DNA of 64,000 nt from Delphinapterus leucas (taxonomy: Eukaryota > Chordata > Mammalia > Artiodactyla > Monodontidae), in assembly GCF_002288925.2 (NCBI RefSeq), contig NW_022098020.1, positions 32,436,239-32,500,238 of the forward strand, given 5' to 3'. Position 1 is the first letter of the stretch, and each line of letters starts with the position of its first letter. Below the pieces are notes generated by a model. That model ran no database searches. It was not told the DNA's origin and saw only the letters and a program-made list of their open reading frames with translations. A program made the translations under genes and the position numbers. Below are positions 1 to 12,473 of this stretch, one piece after another.

Positions 1-154
1 AAGTCTTCAGATCCAAGCCCTGGCCCTTCTTTCACACCACAGTGCCTGTCTTCACTACTGTGGTGCTGAGCTCACCCTGCTCAGATTTGCCAAAACAAAA
101 CCCCTCACACAGAAGATATATAAGGTTACGTAGGCCCCAGGGATACTGTACTGG

Positions 155-530
155 GTTAAACAGTGTCCCCCTAAAATTCAGCTCTACTCAAACCTTCCTT
201 GGAAATAGGGTCTAGGTTATAATTGGTTAAGATGAAGTCATACTGGATTAGAGAGGGCCCTAAATCCAATGACTAACTAAATCCAATGACCTTTCTAAGA
301 GGGTCATTTGAAGACACACCAGGAAGAAGGCCATGTGGCAATGGGGCAGAGATTGCAGTGATGCAGCTACAAACCAAAGAGCATCAAGGATTGTCAGTAG
401 CCACCAGAAGCTAGGAAGAATCAAGGAAGTATTTTTCCCTGGAGCTGTCAGAGGGAGGATGGGTCACCTTGATTTTGGACTTTCAGCCTCCAGAACTGAG
501 AGAGAATCAATTTCTGTTGTTTCAAGTACC
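155..530 (+). mobile_element. MaLR (MLT1-type) solitary LTR
   Basis: GTGTCCCCCTAAAATTCAG, GGAAATAGGGTCTAGGTTAT, GGGCCCTAAATCCAATGAC, CCTTGATTTTGGACTTTCAG and GAGAATCAATTTCTGTTG occur in the order of MLT1-type LTRs of ERVL-MaLR elements. No internal coding region is attached; this is a lone old LTR. Confidence 0.75.
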
Positions 531-540
531 CCCCCGACCC

Positions 541-1274
541 CTACCACCCTGCTCTGCCAAGCGTAGAACACAGTCCAGACTTGACACCCTGAGTGGGAAC
601 CCTGGACCCTGGGGTGGGATGTGCAGCCTCCCTGGCCTCTGAAGTGGGTGGGGAAATCTAATGAGGGCAGAGGGACACTGTCCATGTCATATCTTTTTCT
701 GGCAGTCTGGCCACTTTGCCAACATTCAAGAAGGGACCCTTTAAAAAAGTGTCCTCGAAACAATCAATTCTGGAAAAGCTTCAAAATACACCACTTCCCA
801 CTGTGTCCCTCAACTTTCCCCTCCAGAGGGGAGAGCCTCATTCTCTGTCCATGCTGTACAGGAAAGAACAGAGCGCATAGGAGGGCAGTGCTCATCCTCT
901 TCCCTCCCAGTGGGCGGGCAGGCATGGTGACAGCCTTTCCCTTAGGACAGGGGCACTTAGAAATCTGGGCCACTTCAGAAACCTCCCAGCAGGAACCAAC
1001 AGCTGTTTTGGAAGCCTGCACGGAGTTCTGACTTAACCCACCAGCCTGAAAATAGCTTGGCCCTTTTCCCCATGAAAAACAAGGTTTAACAGTAATTAAT
1101 TTGGCAAACGATGATCGGGCATCCCTGGGAGAACACTGCAGAGACTCCTGTTGGAAACCAAGAAATGTAGGATATAAAGTCCTGTCCTCCAGGGAGCCAT
1201 TGGTGAAAATGTTAACTAGGGCTTGAATGCTTGGGTTTTCAAAGTGAGTGCTCATATCATCTCAGCCATCTTCC
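541..1274. other. Intergenic, no feature recognised
   Basis: Mixed composition between an old LTR and a MIR fragment. Overlapping frames of up to 163 codons on the two strands show no family resemblance and no splice-like structure. Confidence 0.6.
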
Positions 1275-1380
1275 CCATCTTACTGGTGAGAAACCTGAGG
1301 CTCAAAGAGGATGAGTGATTTGCCCTAACCTGGGACCCTCCAGGAATCTCACCCAAGATGGGGAGCTGGAACCAGAGTTC
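1275..1380 (-). repeat. MIR fragment
   Basis: GTGAGAAACCTGAGGCTCAA and GATTTGCCCTAACC, reverse-strand MIR core. Confidence 0.6.
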
Positions 1381-2059
1381 AGTTCTAAGTCCTTCCTCTG
1401 AGGACACGATATGTATGTACATTCCTAGGGAGAGAGGGAGGAGGGCAGGGGCCGGAGGCAGTGGGAACCCAGGGCCAAAGTTCCAAATCGATCCTTGAGT
1501 GGGAGAGGAAGGAGTCTACTGACGTCCCAGCATAGCAGCAAGATGGAAATCCAAGGGCATCCAGCAACCTGTAGGGCGGGCGGGGGGTGGGCGGGGCAGG
1601 AGAGCACAGAGCCTCAGATGTAGGCCTCGGACACTGACTCCAAAGATGTAAGTGAAGGATGGAATATACGAGCCACTCCTCATGATTTTAGAGCCATTAG
1701 TGTCCCAAACCGTTCACACAAAACTATCATGGGGTGCGGGTTGGGGTGGGAGGACTTTTAAATCCTGAGGATGGGTCCCATTTCCAGAGATTCTGACTTC
1801 ATTTGTCAGGTGTGGCCTGGAGCTGTCAGAGCTCCCAGGGGGTGCTGGGGACAGCCAAGGTGGCAAGCCCCTGCTTCAGAGACCTCCCAGTTTTTATAAT
1901 CCTGCATTGGCGTTTCTCCTCCTTCTCCCCTCCTTTAGAAAATTATACAAGGATCCCAGGAGTTGTAGGCAGGACTTAGAGTTAATATCTGACCAACAGA
2001 GGCCTACCTGGGTCTGGGTGAGGAGAGCCAGCCTAAGTGACCCTGTGTATGTGTGTACT
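1381..2059. other. Intergenic, G-rich in part
   Basis: Contains the G-run cluster at 1574-1596 and a weak MER5-like stretch near 1700-1880. No gene. Confidence 0.55.
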
Positions 2060-2220
2060 GTGTATGTTTAAATATAGGGAAAATCTACATAGAGTAGAAT
2101 TGACTCTTTGAAATTTACAGTTTTATGGCAGGTTTGACAGAGGCATATGATCCTGTAACCATCAACCACAATCAAGATACAGAACAGTTCTATCACCACA
2201 AAATAGTCTCGAGGGACACT
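2060..2220 (-). mobile_element. Old L1-related fragment
   Basis: AATTGACTCTTTGAAATTTACAG, ATCCTGTAACCATCAACCAC and AATCAAGATACAGAACAG are typical of reverse-strand L1M 3' ends. Confidence 0.5.
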
Positions 2221-3449
2221 TCTGAATGTAGTTCCAGTGGCCTGATTGGGGGTAGAGGTTCAAAACCTAATCCCCCCAACTCTCTGCCCCTCTCAAAGTA
2301 GCATGTCTCTGGTACCTTCTCCTATTTCTGGTCCAGGCAACTTTCCTGATAATTGGGAGCAATTATTCCCCCAAAACCAGCTCTGCCTCATTAGAGCCTC
2401 TGTTGAAAAAGGCACGTTGCTAATGTCACTTTTCTTGCTTCTCCTGAGACCAATTTTCCTGAACTACACAACACCCACAGTCAATACCTCACTCAAATGA
2501 CTTCTGGTGGGAGAAAAAAATTCACCTGTTACCCAAAGCCATCACAAGCACTTTCCTCACACAGCTGTTCCCAGCTCCTGAGACATGATTTAATTGGTCC
2601 AGAGGTCACAGGATCTTCTTCAAATTAGGGTCCCACACCAGAAGCTGCCATCTGCACCGGGGACAATCCAGACAAGGCTTTGGAGGACAAACAGTCGTCC
2701 ACTCTTTGAAGCAGCATAAGTTCCTTAGCAGCTGCCTGGTTCCTTTCCAAAGGCAGATGCCCTGGAGGCCGGAGCTCATCTGTACCTCCAAGCCAATTAT
2801 TTGGGAATCAGGGTGGAATGAACAGAACGAGGAATTCCCACTCTGTCCCTTTCCCTTTTCCAGAGCAGCTGTCATAAGGGTAGAACAGGGTTTCCAAGGC
2901 AGGGAGGGGCCTTCGAGATCTTATCTTTCTGATTTTGTGGAAGGAGAACTGCCCACCTAGGGGCCCGGTAGTATGTCAACTCCATCACGCCCTCCCCTGT
3001 GATGCTCACGTCACATGAACTCTGACCTCAGTGTCCAGGGCAGGAGGGGGCCCAGGGACAAGCTGAGTGGCAGAAACACGATGAACAAGGAGCGGTGCCT
3101 GTGTGGAAGTGTCTTTAACAAAATGTTCCCATGTAGGGAGGACTTGGGAAAAAATGGAGAGGCCAGGGTGGGACTTAGGCTACCTGGCGAAGTCAATGAA
3201 ACTCCAGCTCAAATGATTCCTCCCCCACAAACTGCTCCTCTAAAAGTCTAAAGTAGTGTGTGCTCTGCTCCCAGGACCCTGATGATCCGCACTCCCCTGG
3301 GCCTTGGAATGACTTCAGTTCAGGCAAAGCCTCCCAGGCAGACCAGGGCTGGGGGCCTTCAAAGGGAGCTGGGTGGCTCCTCTGGACCCCTATTCCACTC
3401 CCAACAGACTTGTTTCATTGTGTTTTGTTTTGTGGCTCTGTTTCCTTTT
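2221..3449. other. Intergenic, nothing recognised
   Basis: No gene or named repeat seen; only short chance frames. Confidence 0.6.
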
Positions 3450-4125
3450 CTTAAGACTATTTTTTTTTAGAGGAGTTTTAGGTTCACAGCAAAATTAAGG
3501 GAGAAGGTACAGAGATTTCCCATAAGCTCTCTGCCCGCACTTATACGTAGCCTCCCCCATTATCAACATCCTCCACCAGAGTGGTACATTTGTTACAACT
3601 GATGACCTATCATAGTCACCCAAAGTCCACAGTTTACCTTAGGGCTTGCTCTTGGTGTTGTGCCTTCTGTGGGTTTGGACAAAAGTATAATGACATATAT
3701 CCACCATTATAGTATCATACAGAGTAGTTTCACTGTTCTAAAAATTCTCTGTGCTCCACCTATTCATCCCACTAGCCTCTGCCCTCCTTCCAACTCCTGG
3801 GAACCACTGAGCTTTTTATTGTTGCCTTAATTTTGCCTTTTCCAAAATGTGATATAGTTGGAACCCTACAGCATGTGGCCTTTTCATATTGGCTTCTCTC
3901 ACTTAGTAACATGCACTTAAGGTTTCTCCGTGTCTTTTCATAGCTTGATAGCTCATTTCTTTTTAGCGCTGAATAATACAATACATCCATTGTCTGGATG
4001 TACCAAAGTTTATTTATCCATGCACCTACTGAAGGACATCTTGGTTGCTTCTAAGTTTTAGCAATTATGATTAAAACTGCTATAAACATCCATATGCAGG
4101 TTTTGGTATACACCCAACATACTAG
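3450..4125 (-). mobile_element. Old L1 (L1M-type) 3' fragment, reverse orientation
   Basis: TCTGTGCTCCACCTATTCATC, TTGCCTTTTCCAAAATGTGA, TAGCTCATTTCTTTTTAGCG and CTATAAACATCCATATGCAGG follow the well-known antisense text of an L1M 3' region. Confidence 0.8.
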
Positions 4126-4569
4126 TCTTTCGTCGGAGTGGGAAGAGGGAGCCACTGCAACGCCCCTCTCCGACCCTGCCCCGGGCCCATCTGAGACTGT
4201 AGCAGAGCTCCTGGTCACTAGAGTCCCCCATGGACCACACTCCTCGCCGACGAAAATACACGTGCCCTCGTTCAGCCTGGGGTGGTCTAATTACCTCCTG
4301 ATTTAGAGAATCCTTAAGTCAAAAGGAAATAATACTAGCTGACATCATTGTGCTGTTTGTCCACCTCTGCTTGGAAGACAGGCAGTGCCCGTTGACCACC
4401 GAGCCCCATTGGTTTCCTGGGTCTGTGCTCAGGCTGCTCCACCCCTGTAAACCCTGTCCCACCCAATCCCTGCATGCTCTTCAACAGCTCAGATGACAAC
4501 TTGTCCACAAAGCTGTCCCCAAGTGCCCCACTAGGAAGCCATGCCTCCTCTCCTCACCCCCTTTCAAAT
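4126..4569. other. Intergenic between two L1M fragments
   Basis: Possible weak L2-like text near 4430-4560; otherwise nothing recognised. Confidence 0.5.
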
Positions 4570-4875
4570 AATCTAATTAAAGAACAGTTTTAGATTTATG
4601 AAGAAGTTCCAAGATAGCAGCAAGAGTTCCTAAATACTCCTCACCCAGTGTCCCCTGATGTTAATATCTTAGGTTACCATGGTACATTTGCCAAACGAAA
4701 AAACCAACATTGGTACACTACTGTGAACTAAACTTCACACTTTGTCCAGATTTCATTCGTTTTTCCTTAAAGTCCTTTTTCTGTCCCAGGATCCCCTCCA
4801 GGATGCACATTACATCTAGCTGTCATTTCTCCTTAGGTTCCCCTGATGTGTGATAGTTCTTCAATCACAGTTTGG
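4570..4875 (-). mobile_element. Old L1-related 3' fragment, reverse orientation
   Basis: CAGTTTTAGATTTATGAAG, CCCAGTGTCCCCTGATGTTA and CCAGGATGCACATTACATC belong to the L1M 3' UTR-type sequence often found next to the block at 3450. Moderately secure. Confidence 0.55.
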
Positions 4876-6974
4876 GCTTGTCTGATGTTTTTTCTCGTGC
4901 TTGGATGGGGTTATGGGTTTCTGGGAGGAAGTGTGCAGAGGTGAAGTGCCCCCATCCTCATCATTACACCCTGCTCTTTATTACTTATTGCCACATTCTC
5001 CTAGCCTCTTTTCTTGCCTCTTTTGTCCAATCTGTCCTCCACAGAGTGGGTTACAAGACCTACCCACAATCTTAGTAGATGCCTGAGTGGATGCCACATA
5101 GCAGGCATTGTTCCAGCCCTGAGGTTCCTAAGATACCACCAGAGAATAATAATTACAATACCAAATGCCTTCTCCTGGGTCCTTAGGTCTTGGGGACCTA
5201 AGAGAATCAAGGATCAAGGATGGTCTCCCATCATTGGGTGAGGTCTCAGGCCTCTCTCTGGCTCCCTCTGGTTTTGCTGGTGGAGTGCTCTCTGCGTAGA
5301 TTGTGGGTATGGCCCTTGTCAGGTGTGTTCTGCCTCAGCTTGGGCCCCTTTGTCACTGAGGATGCCCTCAGAGAGGGACAGCTTGGCTTACTCTCCAAGG
5401 GGGAGAAACGGCACCCCTTCCCTCTCCCACTACCAACATGGGCTATGTTTGAGTGGGGTGAGGGGCTGGAGGAGGCAGATATGGGTCAGGAGGCAGTGGG
5501 GTGGGGCTGGATGAATCCATTTAGTGCCCTGGGCAAGAAAAGACATCTATTATCTGTCATGCCTCCTCCGTATACCTAACTCCAAATGAAAATCATAAAG
5601 CACAATATTTATATGTATGCTGAAATTATAATAACTTCTTAATTATCTGGTTGCCATGGTTCTGCATAGGTCTGTTGAAAGTAAATTTCCCTCCTTCCCT
5701 CCACTTTGTCTCTGCCCCACGAAGCCCAGCTCGGTTGGGAGGTCCCCTTCATTTCTCACTGTCTTCCTAGCACCTCTCCTCCCAGTGTCCCAAAGGCCAG
5801 GACACCCTCATTCTTTCTCCTCTGGCTCTTCCATGCGCCCACAGTTCCCCTCCGACCATGTTGAGACCGGTTGTTTTTCAAAGGCAACATTGTAAAGATC
5901 TTGGATGCATTCCCTTCTGAGAGAGAAGAGCAGCGTTCAGCTCCCCGCCTCCCTCACAGCCAGGGTTCCTCAACTGCAAATGTTTCAGCAAAGGCATGCC
6001 CAAGAAGCAATAAAGATGGCACAGCCCATCAAAGAGACTAAGGGGCATTCTAAACCAGCCGAAGGCCACAGTCAGTCCACAAACCAGCCCACGGCATTAC
6101 TTCATTCTCGATGGGTGAGTCTGGCTCACACTTCCCCTTCATTCATGCCCTAGACAGAGGGTGCCGGAGCCACTCTTCTGGCTCGAGAGCCCATTGGGTG
6201 CATCTCTTCCCGACTTTATTCAGTGGCATCATGTCAACAGCTTGAAATGGGCCGTGGTGGGAGTGATTACACCACAGCAACCAGCAAACGCTACAACTCA
6301 GGGCCCCTGCTCTCCCCAGAGCTGGTGACCAGTTAAACATACACCAGCCTACCCCTGCCTTGAGGCCAGGTTTCCCATCGTCACAAATCAGCACCACAAC
6401 CTTTTTCCAAAAAAAAACGATCAGCGGGGGCTCCCTGCTCCTCAAATGCTCCACAGAAACCCCCTTCTTCCTGCAGATTCTCTAACTCCATAGGCAAACC
6501 TCTGGCGTCCTCCTTCCTAGCTGCACATCCTTGGGTAAGTCCCAGGTCTTCGCTGGCCCTCTGGTCCCCCATGCATAAAACAGGGACAGTACTATCTACC
6601 CCATAGGTAGGTGGCATCTAACGGGGCTTTAGAATGGGCCTGTGCCACTGTAATAAGTGACCTCCAGGCAGTGTTGAGTCTATGCCTCTCTCCTCTGGAG
6701 GGAGAAGGTTTTCCTCTTCCCTACAACCAGCACCTCAGATGGGGCTCCATGTCCGCAGGATGAAATTCTACTTCTCCCTCAAGGCTTAGACTGGAAACCA
6801 CTTCCTTCATGCAGCCTTCTCAAATTTCCCAGATTGGAATCCATCCCTTTTCCCACAGCTGTTGGTTCCTCCATTTCTGGGTTTATTGCAATGTGCTTTG
6901 CCTTGGAGGAGCATCAGCTCTTGATCATCATTGTAACCTCACAAGTACCTAAGATGCAGTAACCCTGAGGTTTC
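4876..6974. other. Intergenic, nothing certain
   Basis: Pyrimidine-rich stretches and a faint L2-like part near 6760-6850. Frames of up to 119 codons have no recognisable domains. Confidence 0.55.
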
Positions 6975-7145
6975 CACACTTTAATGAGTGGAAAAATCAC
7001 TTGGAGAGTTGGCTACTCTGATAGATATCCAGACCACTGCCAGAGATTCTGATTCATTAGGTCTGCGGTGGGGCCCAGAAACCTGTATGCTTAACAAATA
7101 CTCCAGGGGATTCAAATGCAGGTGGCATGTAGACCACACTTAAAC
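6975..7145 (+). mobile_element. MER5-like hAT remnant
   Basis: CACTTGGAGAGTTGGCTACT, GATTCATTAGGTCTGCGGTG and CCAGGGGATTCAAATGCAGG are in MER5 order; the ends are degraded. Confidence 0.65.
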
Positions 7146-7164
7146 CAGCATGGCAGCATGGAAA

Positions 7165-7275
7165 TGCCCATGAAATAAACACAGGAAGACGTTGAGACCC
7201 TGGGGAGGGGGAGGGGGAAGTAACTTGTCCAAGATCACACAGCTGGAGAGTGATAAAGCCAGGATTCAGACGCAG
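7165..7275 (-). repeat. MIR fragment
   Basis: AACTTGTCCAAGATCACACA, GCTGGAGAGTGATAAAGCC and GGATTCAGACGC, reverse-strand MIR. Confidence 0.65.
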
Positions 7276-7689
7276 TTGCAGTCAGAGGTGCACATACTCT
7301 GTACATATTCTTTGGGAAGGAGAACACACCACGTGGGCCACTTGTACAGCTCTAAACTCTAAGGCTATGCTGGTGGCCATTGTGGGCTTTCTTCCTGTAA
7401 AGGAGCTAAACGATTTCAGGAAAACATGTGCACACGCGCACACACACCCCTTTAAACTGCTGTTTCTCAGAGGGTCTGCCCCAGCAGACAGCCCTCCTCC
7501 TACTCAGTCATACTCCTCAGCTACATTGGTAAGGTGTCAGATTAATTGCCAGATGTTGCCGGCATCACCTCTGATGAAGAATCAGCCTTCTGCCCCAACA
7601 CTGAGAAATACAGAGATCTCAAGGTCCGTGTCTGCTTTCCCCCTCCCCACGTCCCCAGCAAGGTAGCTTCGATGAAGTCCTGGAAGGTG

Positions 7690-8130
7690 CCAGGTGCGGA
7701 AATAAGTGAAGACTACCCAAATGAGAACAAACAAAGGCTATTTATTCAGAGCTTGCTGTATAGCAAGGGAGTCAGCACTTGCCTTTGGCAGAGACTCAAA
7801 GGCAGGCGGGGGAGTGGGAAAGCTGTGTAGTGGAGAAAGGGAAGGTTTCAGGTGTGTCCTGATTGGAGGCTGTGGGCAGAGGGAGCTGGAGGTGGGCTAA
7901 CTAGAAGCCGGGCGTCCTATGTGATTGGTTAGGGGAGCATATTTGGCCTTCTGTGATTGGTCCTAAGTTGGAAGGAAGACACACATTAGGGAAGCTGGCA
8001 GTTATTGATTGTAATGTCCCAGTCATTTTGGGCAGAATGTTACGAGCCTTGTGGGTTGGCTTCCTGAGCTGGTGGCAGCAGATTGTGGGTCAGAGTTCTA
8101 TTTTTACATGTGGTCCAGCTGCCTGCATTT
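7690..8130. mobile_element. Possible old LTR-like repeat
   Basis: AAGGCTATTTATTCAGAGC near the left looks like a poly(A) signal in antisense, and there are repeated GTGATTGGTT (inverted CCAAT) motifs at about 7921 and 7952. This is the layout of a reverse-strand LTR promoter, but I cannot name a family. Confidence 0.3.
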
Positions 8131-9024
8131 GTACATTTAATCACTCACAGGGAATTCAATTCCCAGCACATCTCCTCAGCCATTCAGCCCTGTCCTTACT
8201 TCCCACAGAACAATCCAGGGTCAGACTTTCCCCCACTCGTGAGATGTCTTCCCCCAACCCCCTAAGCTCTCAGTGCCCAGAGGGCAGAGCTGAGAGGAGT
8301 TCAAGCAGAAATGCCACCTCTTTGGGGGCTCAGGGTGGAGCTCTGCTCCCATTCACGTCCCAGTACATCATCAGAGATGTCTATGGAGGAAAATCCACCT
8401 GCTGAGTCACCAAGAACCCCCGTGACCCACCCCACCCCCATTTCCTCTAATACTGTTCAGACACAGTCAATGACCTTTAAGTTTTCACTCTGGGGCCTCT
8501 GAGGAGGGAAATTTTGCACAAAGGACCTCTTGACATCATTAATTGTGGAGTAAACAGATTTCCGAGGGACATTCTACCCTCTCATTTCTTTTCACGGACA
8601 ATCCTCCGGGTGGTTCATGCAAGGAACCTGGGAGTCATCTGTCAAAGTTCCTCCCACACTCAGTTCAGTCTTTTCCCAAGTCCTGTCAATTCTCCCTCCA
8701 GAATCTTTCTCAATTCTGTCCAATTCCCAGCTCTCTCATCCCCACTGCCCTCCCCCCGAATCCAAACCTGCAGCATCTGTCACCTGACTTTGCAAAAGCT
8801 CCCTACAAGTCTCCAGGGTTAATTTCAGTGAGCCAAAGCTAGCAAACTCTGTGTAAAAAAGAAATACAAAAAGGTACTTTTTTTATAAAGAAAGAAGAAG
8901 GGAGGGTTCATGTTCTCCTCCAGGCTCGAGAAGGAAACCTCGCAAGTACTTATCACTTTTAGAGAATAAAGATGCCATTTTAAATATTATTATCAGGGTT
9001 CTCAATTAAGACAAGAGACATCTT
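8131..9024. other. Intergenic, nothing recognised
   Basis: Short overlapping frames only. A weak L2-like 3' pattern is possible near 8600-8820. Confidence 0.5.
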
Positions 9025-9296
9025 AGAGGTTAAAAGGCATGGACATATATACACTACCAAACGTAAAATAGATAGCTAGTGGGAAGCAGCCGCATAGCAC
9101 AGGGAGATCAGCTCGGTGCTTTGTGGCCACCTAGAGGGGTGGGATAGGGAGGGTGAGAGGGAGGGAGACGCAAGAGGGAAGAGATATGGGAACATATGTA
9201 TATGTATAACAGATTCACTTTGTTATAAAGCAGAAACTAACACACCATTGTAAAGCAATTATACTCCAATAAAGATGTTAAAGAAAAAAAAAAAAG
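9025..9296 (+). mobile_element. L1 3' UTR end fragment with A tail
   Basis: ATATATACACTACCAAACGT, CACAGGGAGATCAGCTCGGT, GATTCACTTTGTTATAAAGC and CAATTATACTCCAATAAAGA, then an A-rich tail: the 3' end of a cetartiodactyl L1. It is heavily 5'-truncated. Confidence 0.85.
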
Positions 9297-9684
9297 GTAG
9301 TTATAGGGCAGAGCAACCATCTCCAAAATCCAGGCATCTTAGAGAAGACCTTGTCAGAAACAGCATTTGCAAAGACAGTTTTAAGATGTAGAATAGTATC
9401 TGCTTTGCTAAGGCAAAGGAGGTTTGCCTAAGCTGCAGGAAAGGAGGCAATCTTTCTTAGTGCAATGAGAATTCTTTCCCCAGCAGTTAGAAGGACCTGC
9501 AGTTTCAAGATCAAGCACTAGAACTTGATCAGTAAACAGAAGAAAGAGTTTGCCTAAGTAATTCAAAACTTGTGGGAAAACAAATGGCAGAAAAAGAACT
9601 CTGACCCGTGGAATGTGGTGCAGAGGTGAAGTGTAGCCTCTGTGTCCCGCTTCCCTCCTCCCCCTGCAGCTCCCTCCCCACTCA

Positions 9685-10285
9685 GCAACCAGAGGGATCT
9701 TGTGAACGTGACCATGTCCCTCCTCTGCTGTTTAAATACATCACTTGCCTGTGGGACCCACTGCTTGTCGAGCCAAGACTCCACCCTGCTGGGGATGCCG
9801 AGGTTCTGTATATCCTGTCCCCTCCAATCCCTGCCTCTCCAGCGGACTTTCCTATCCCTGTTCCCCTCACTAACTGGGCACCAGCCCCACTGGTCTGCCT
9901 TCAGATCCCAGAAACTCCAAGTTCCATCCAGCATTGAGGCCTCACATACCTGTCCCCGTGCCTGGAACACTGTCCCTGTGCCTGGCCCACTCATGTTCAC
10001 CTGTCAGGTCTCAGCTTAAATGGTTTATCGCAAAGAAGCCAGCTTGGACCCCTGTCCACCTCCAAAAAACCAAAACCAAATGATATTTTTCTGTTACATC
10101 CTTTCATGGCTCCCTAAACTTTCATAACAATTGTCAAAATTTAAATATGTGTAACATATAATAGATATTTATTTTTGCTTCTTTATTTTATATGTCTCCC
10201 CTCTGAACTGTAAAGTTCATGAAGGCTGGAGCGCTATCTGATTCTTTTCAACACTGTATCCTCATCAATAGTACTCAATAAAAAT
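9685..10285 (+). mobile_element. L2-type LINE 3' region
   Basis: GTCAGGTCTCAGCTTAAATG, TCTGAACTGTAAAGTTCATG, AAGGCTGGAGCG and the end at CTCAATAAAAA follow the L2 3' pattern. Old and non-coding. Confidence 0.7.
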
Positions 10286-10289
10286 ACTA

Positions 10290-10570
10290 ACAGTCAACAT
10301 TTACTAAATGCTTATAATGTACCTGTCCCCATTCTGAGTGCTTTAAGGAAATTAACAACATTTAACAATATTTATTGAGCAATGGTTATTGAGCTAGGCT
10401 TGGTCATAGGTGCTGAGGATACATCAGAGAACAAAATAGACAAAAGTCACCACCTCAAGGAGTGGATATTCGAGTGGAGAAGACAGACAAGAAACAAGAT
10501 AAATAAGTAAATTACTTGACATAGTACAAGGTGATAAGCGCTAAGGTGAAAGATAGTACAAGGAAGAGGG
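10290..10570 (+). repeat. Ancient mammalian interspersed repeat
   Basis: TTTATTGAGCAATGG, GAGGATACATCAGAGAACA, AAAATAGACAAAAGTC and GTGATAAGCGCTAAG. The same family occurs at 32870-33240 and 49430-49900. Family name uncertain. Confidence 0.55.
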
Positions 10571-10599
10571 TTGAGCAAGCATATGAGATGCATATTTTC

Positions 10600-10745
10600 C
10601 ATGTCTCGTAGCTGAGGAAACTGAGGTGGAGAGAAGTTAAGGAACTTGTTCAAAATCTAATCCTTTGGCTATTAAGTGGCAGATTCAAAACTGAAACCCA
10701 GGTTCGGATACCACATGACTAACCACTGTACTCTCCTGCCTCTCA
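10600..10745 (-). repeat. MIR element
   Basis: GCTGAGGAAACTGAGGTGGA, TTAAGTGGCAGATTCAAAAC and ACTAACCACTGTACTCTCC, reverse-strand MIR including the tRNA-like end. Confidence 0.75.
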
Positions 10746-11159
10746 AAATAGGAACTCAGTAAGATTGGATGGAGCAGTGAAAGAATGAATCTAGGGGTCA
10801 CCTGTGCTATTCAGAGACCTAGCATGCACATGTGAAGGGACCACTATGGTTTCGACAACTGGTTTCCAGACTATGCTTCTTGGAGACTTAAGGTCCACAG
10901 AGACCCTCCAGGGGCCACTGCAGGAAAGAGGGAGCAGGCAGCCAAGAACACAGGGCTCCCAGCCCCTCTCCTGCCTCCAGCAGGAGCAGCTCTCCTTTTA
11001 TCTGTCCTACATTGGGCTTCCAGGTGATCTGCCTTTTGAAGAAAGAATAAATGTTTTAAAAAGATGTTTTAAAAACATCATTTCTAGACAAAAGCATAAT
11101 TAAAGCAATTAGCATAGTCAAAGTCAATGTTAGCGCTGGCTAGAGTGGTAGACATAGCG

Positions 11160-11300
11160 AGCCCAACCCCTTCATTTTACTGAGTTGGAGAGTGAGGTCG
11201 AGAACAATGACATGACTTACCCAGAGTCATGTAGCCAGCGACAGAGTTGAGCACTAGGACTCCTGTCTCCAGTCCAATCTCCTTCCCTCTGCACCACCAC
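11160..11300 (-). repeat. MIR-like fragment
   Basis: TTTTACTGAGTTGGAGAGTG, ACTTACCCAGAGTCATGTAG and TAGGACTCCTGTCTCCAG, reverse-strand MIR pattern. Confidence 0.6.
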
Positions 11301-11399
11301 TGTTGACAAAGATGACTGGGCAGCAGGGAGGAGAGTAGGGCTGGCCCTGGCCCCGCTGAGGCTGCTGTGTGGCGCTGGTTAACGATCACCAGTCCCATT

Positions 11400-11815
11400 T
11401 CCTCTTCTCCATGGGCATGTGGCCAGCCTACATTTCCAAGTGTTCCTTACATAGACTTTTCCCAGCCTCCCCTGAGATCGTGTGGCCTTTTGGTTGAGTC
11501 TTTGCTAATAGAAAGTGAGCAGAAGTGACAAAGCATCACTTTCAGGCCTGGTCCATAAAACCCTCCCACATGGGGTCACCCATGCCCTTTCTCCATCTAC
11601 TGCCTTGACTTAGAGGAAGCCACCCGTCGAAAGTGACAAAACCGTAGGACGGAGACGGCCTGGGTCCCTAAATCACCACTTGGAGGGGAGCCACTGCCAA
11701 TCAGGAACATTTGTTTTAGGCTTTGGGTGAATGAAAAATAAATTCCTATCATGTTTGAGCCGCTGTATATTGTTAGGTTTGTTCCAACAGCTAGCATGAC
11801 CTTAACTAACCAGCT
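11400..11815 (+). mobile_element. Old LTR-like repeat
   Basis: Text such as TGTGTTC-type promoter sequence, GGAGGGGAGCCACTGCCAATC and AATAAATTCCTATCATGTTTGAGCC is typical of the poly(A) end of an ancient mammalian LTR. The family is not assigned and the left boundary is approximate. Confidence 0.45.
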
Positions 11816-12139
11816 ATGATCTTCAGTCAACAGCCCTCAGGATCTCTTCTCTGCTTTTTAAGATGACGATTATGTTATCCATCTCTGGGATTGTTGCAGG
11901 ATGATGTGGAATGCCCAGCATGAGGCCCAGCTCAACACATGACAATGGGGATAAGTCATTAAAAGGTTAGGCTGCTGGAACTGCCAGATATTCAGAACCA
12001 CATTCCAAGAAGACTGAGAGAGGAAGAAAGGAACATAGCTGCCTCTGATAATAAGGATATCTCAAAAATGAAAGGTTGTGATTATATTCGAGCCTAGCAG
12101 AAAAATGGAAAAAACAAACAAACAAAAAAACCAAAACAG

Positions 12140-12260
12140 CGAAATATAGTGGTTGAATCCCAGGCTTTGGAGTCTGACAGAACTAAATCTTAGTTCCTGG
12201 CTTACTGTATGACTTTGACAAATCTTTTAACTTCTTGGAGTTTCAATTTGCTCTCGAAGA
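12140..12260 (+). repeat. MIR fragment
   Basis: ATATAGTGGTTGAATCCCAG, GGCTTTGGAGTCTGACAG and TTACTGTATGACTTTGAC, MIR head and core in sense. Confidence 0.7.
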
Positions 12261-12473
12261 AATCAACTAACCCCAGGGTGAGGGAATCCAAGGGTGTTAA
12301 TGAGGACCCTTGGTTGCAGGCAACAGTATCTGTTCTAGCTAAGAAATTTATAAGGGAGAATAGAAAACTTACAGAATCATTATAGGGGCTGAGGAAATTG
12401 GCTCTGGACTGAGCTTCCAGGAACAACTGCCAAAACCACAGTGCCAAACTGGGCCACCAAGAGAACTGTTCCT

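Noticed and set aside
764..1255. 163-codon minus-strand frame
   Set aside because: No similarity to a known family, overlaps a 136-codon frame on the other strand, and has no splice or promoter context.
7206..7228. G-rich run near 7.2 kb as a quadruplex
   Set aside because: Only three clear runs (GGGG, GGGGG, GGGGG) lie close together, so it does not meet the usual four-run rule.
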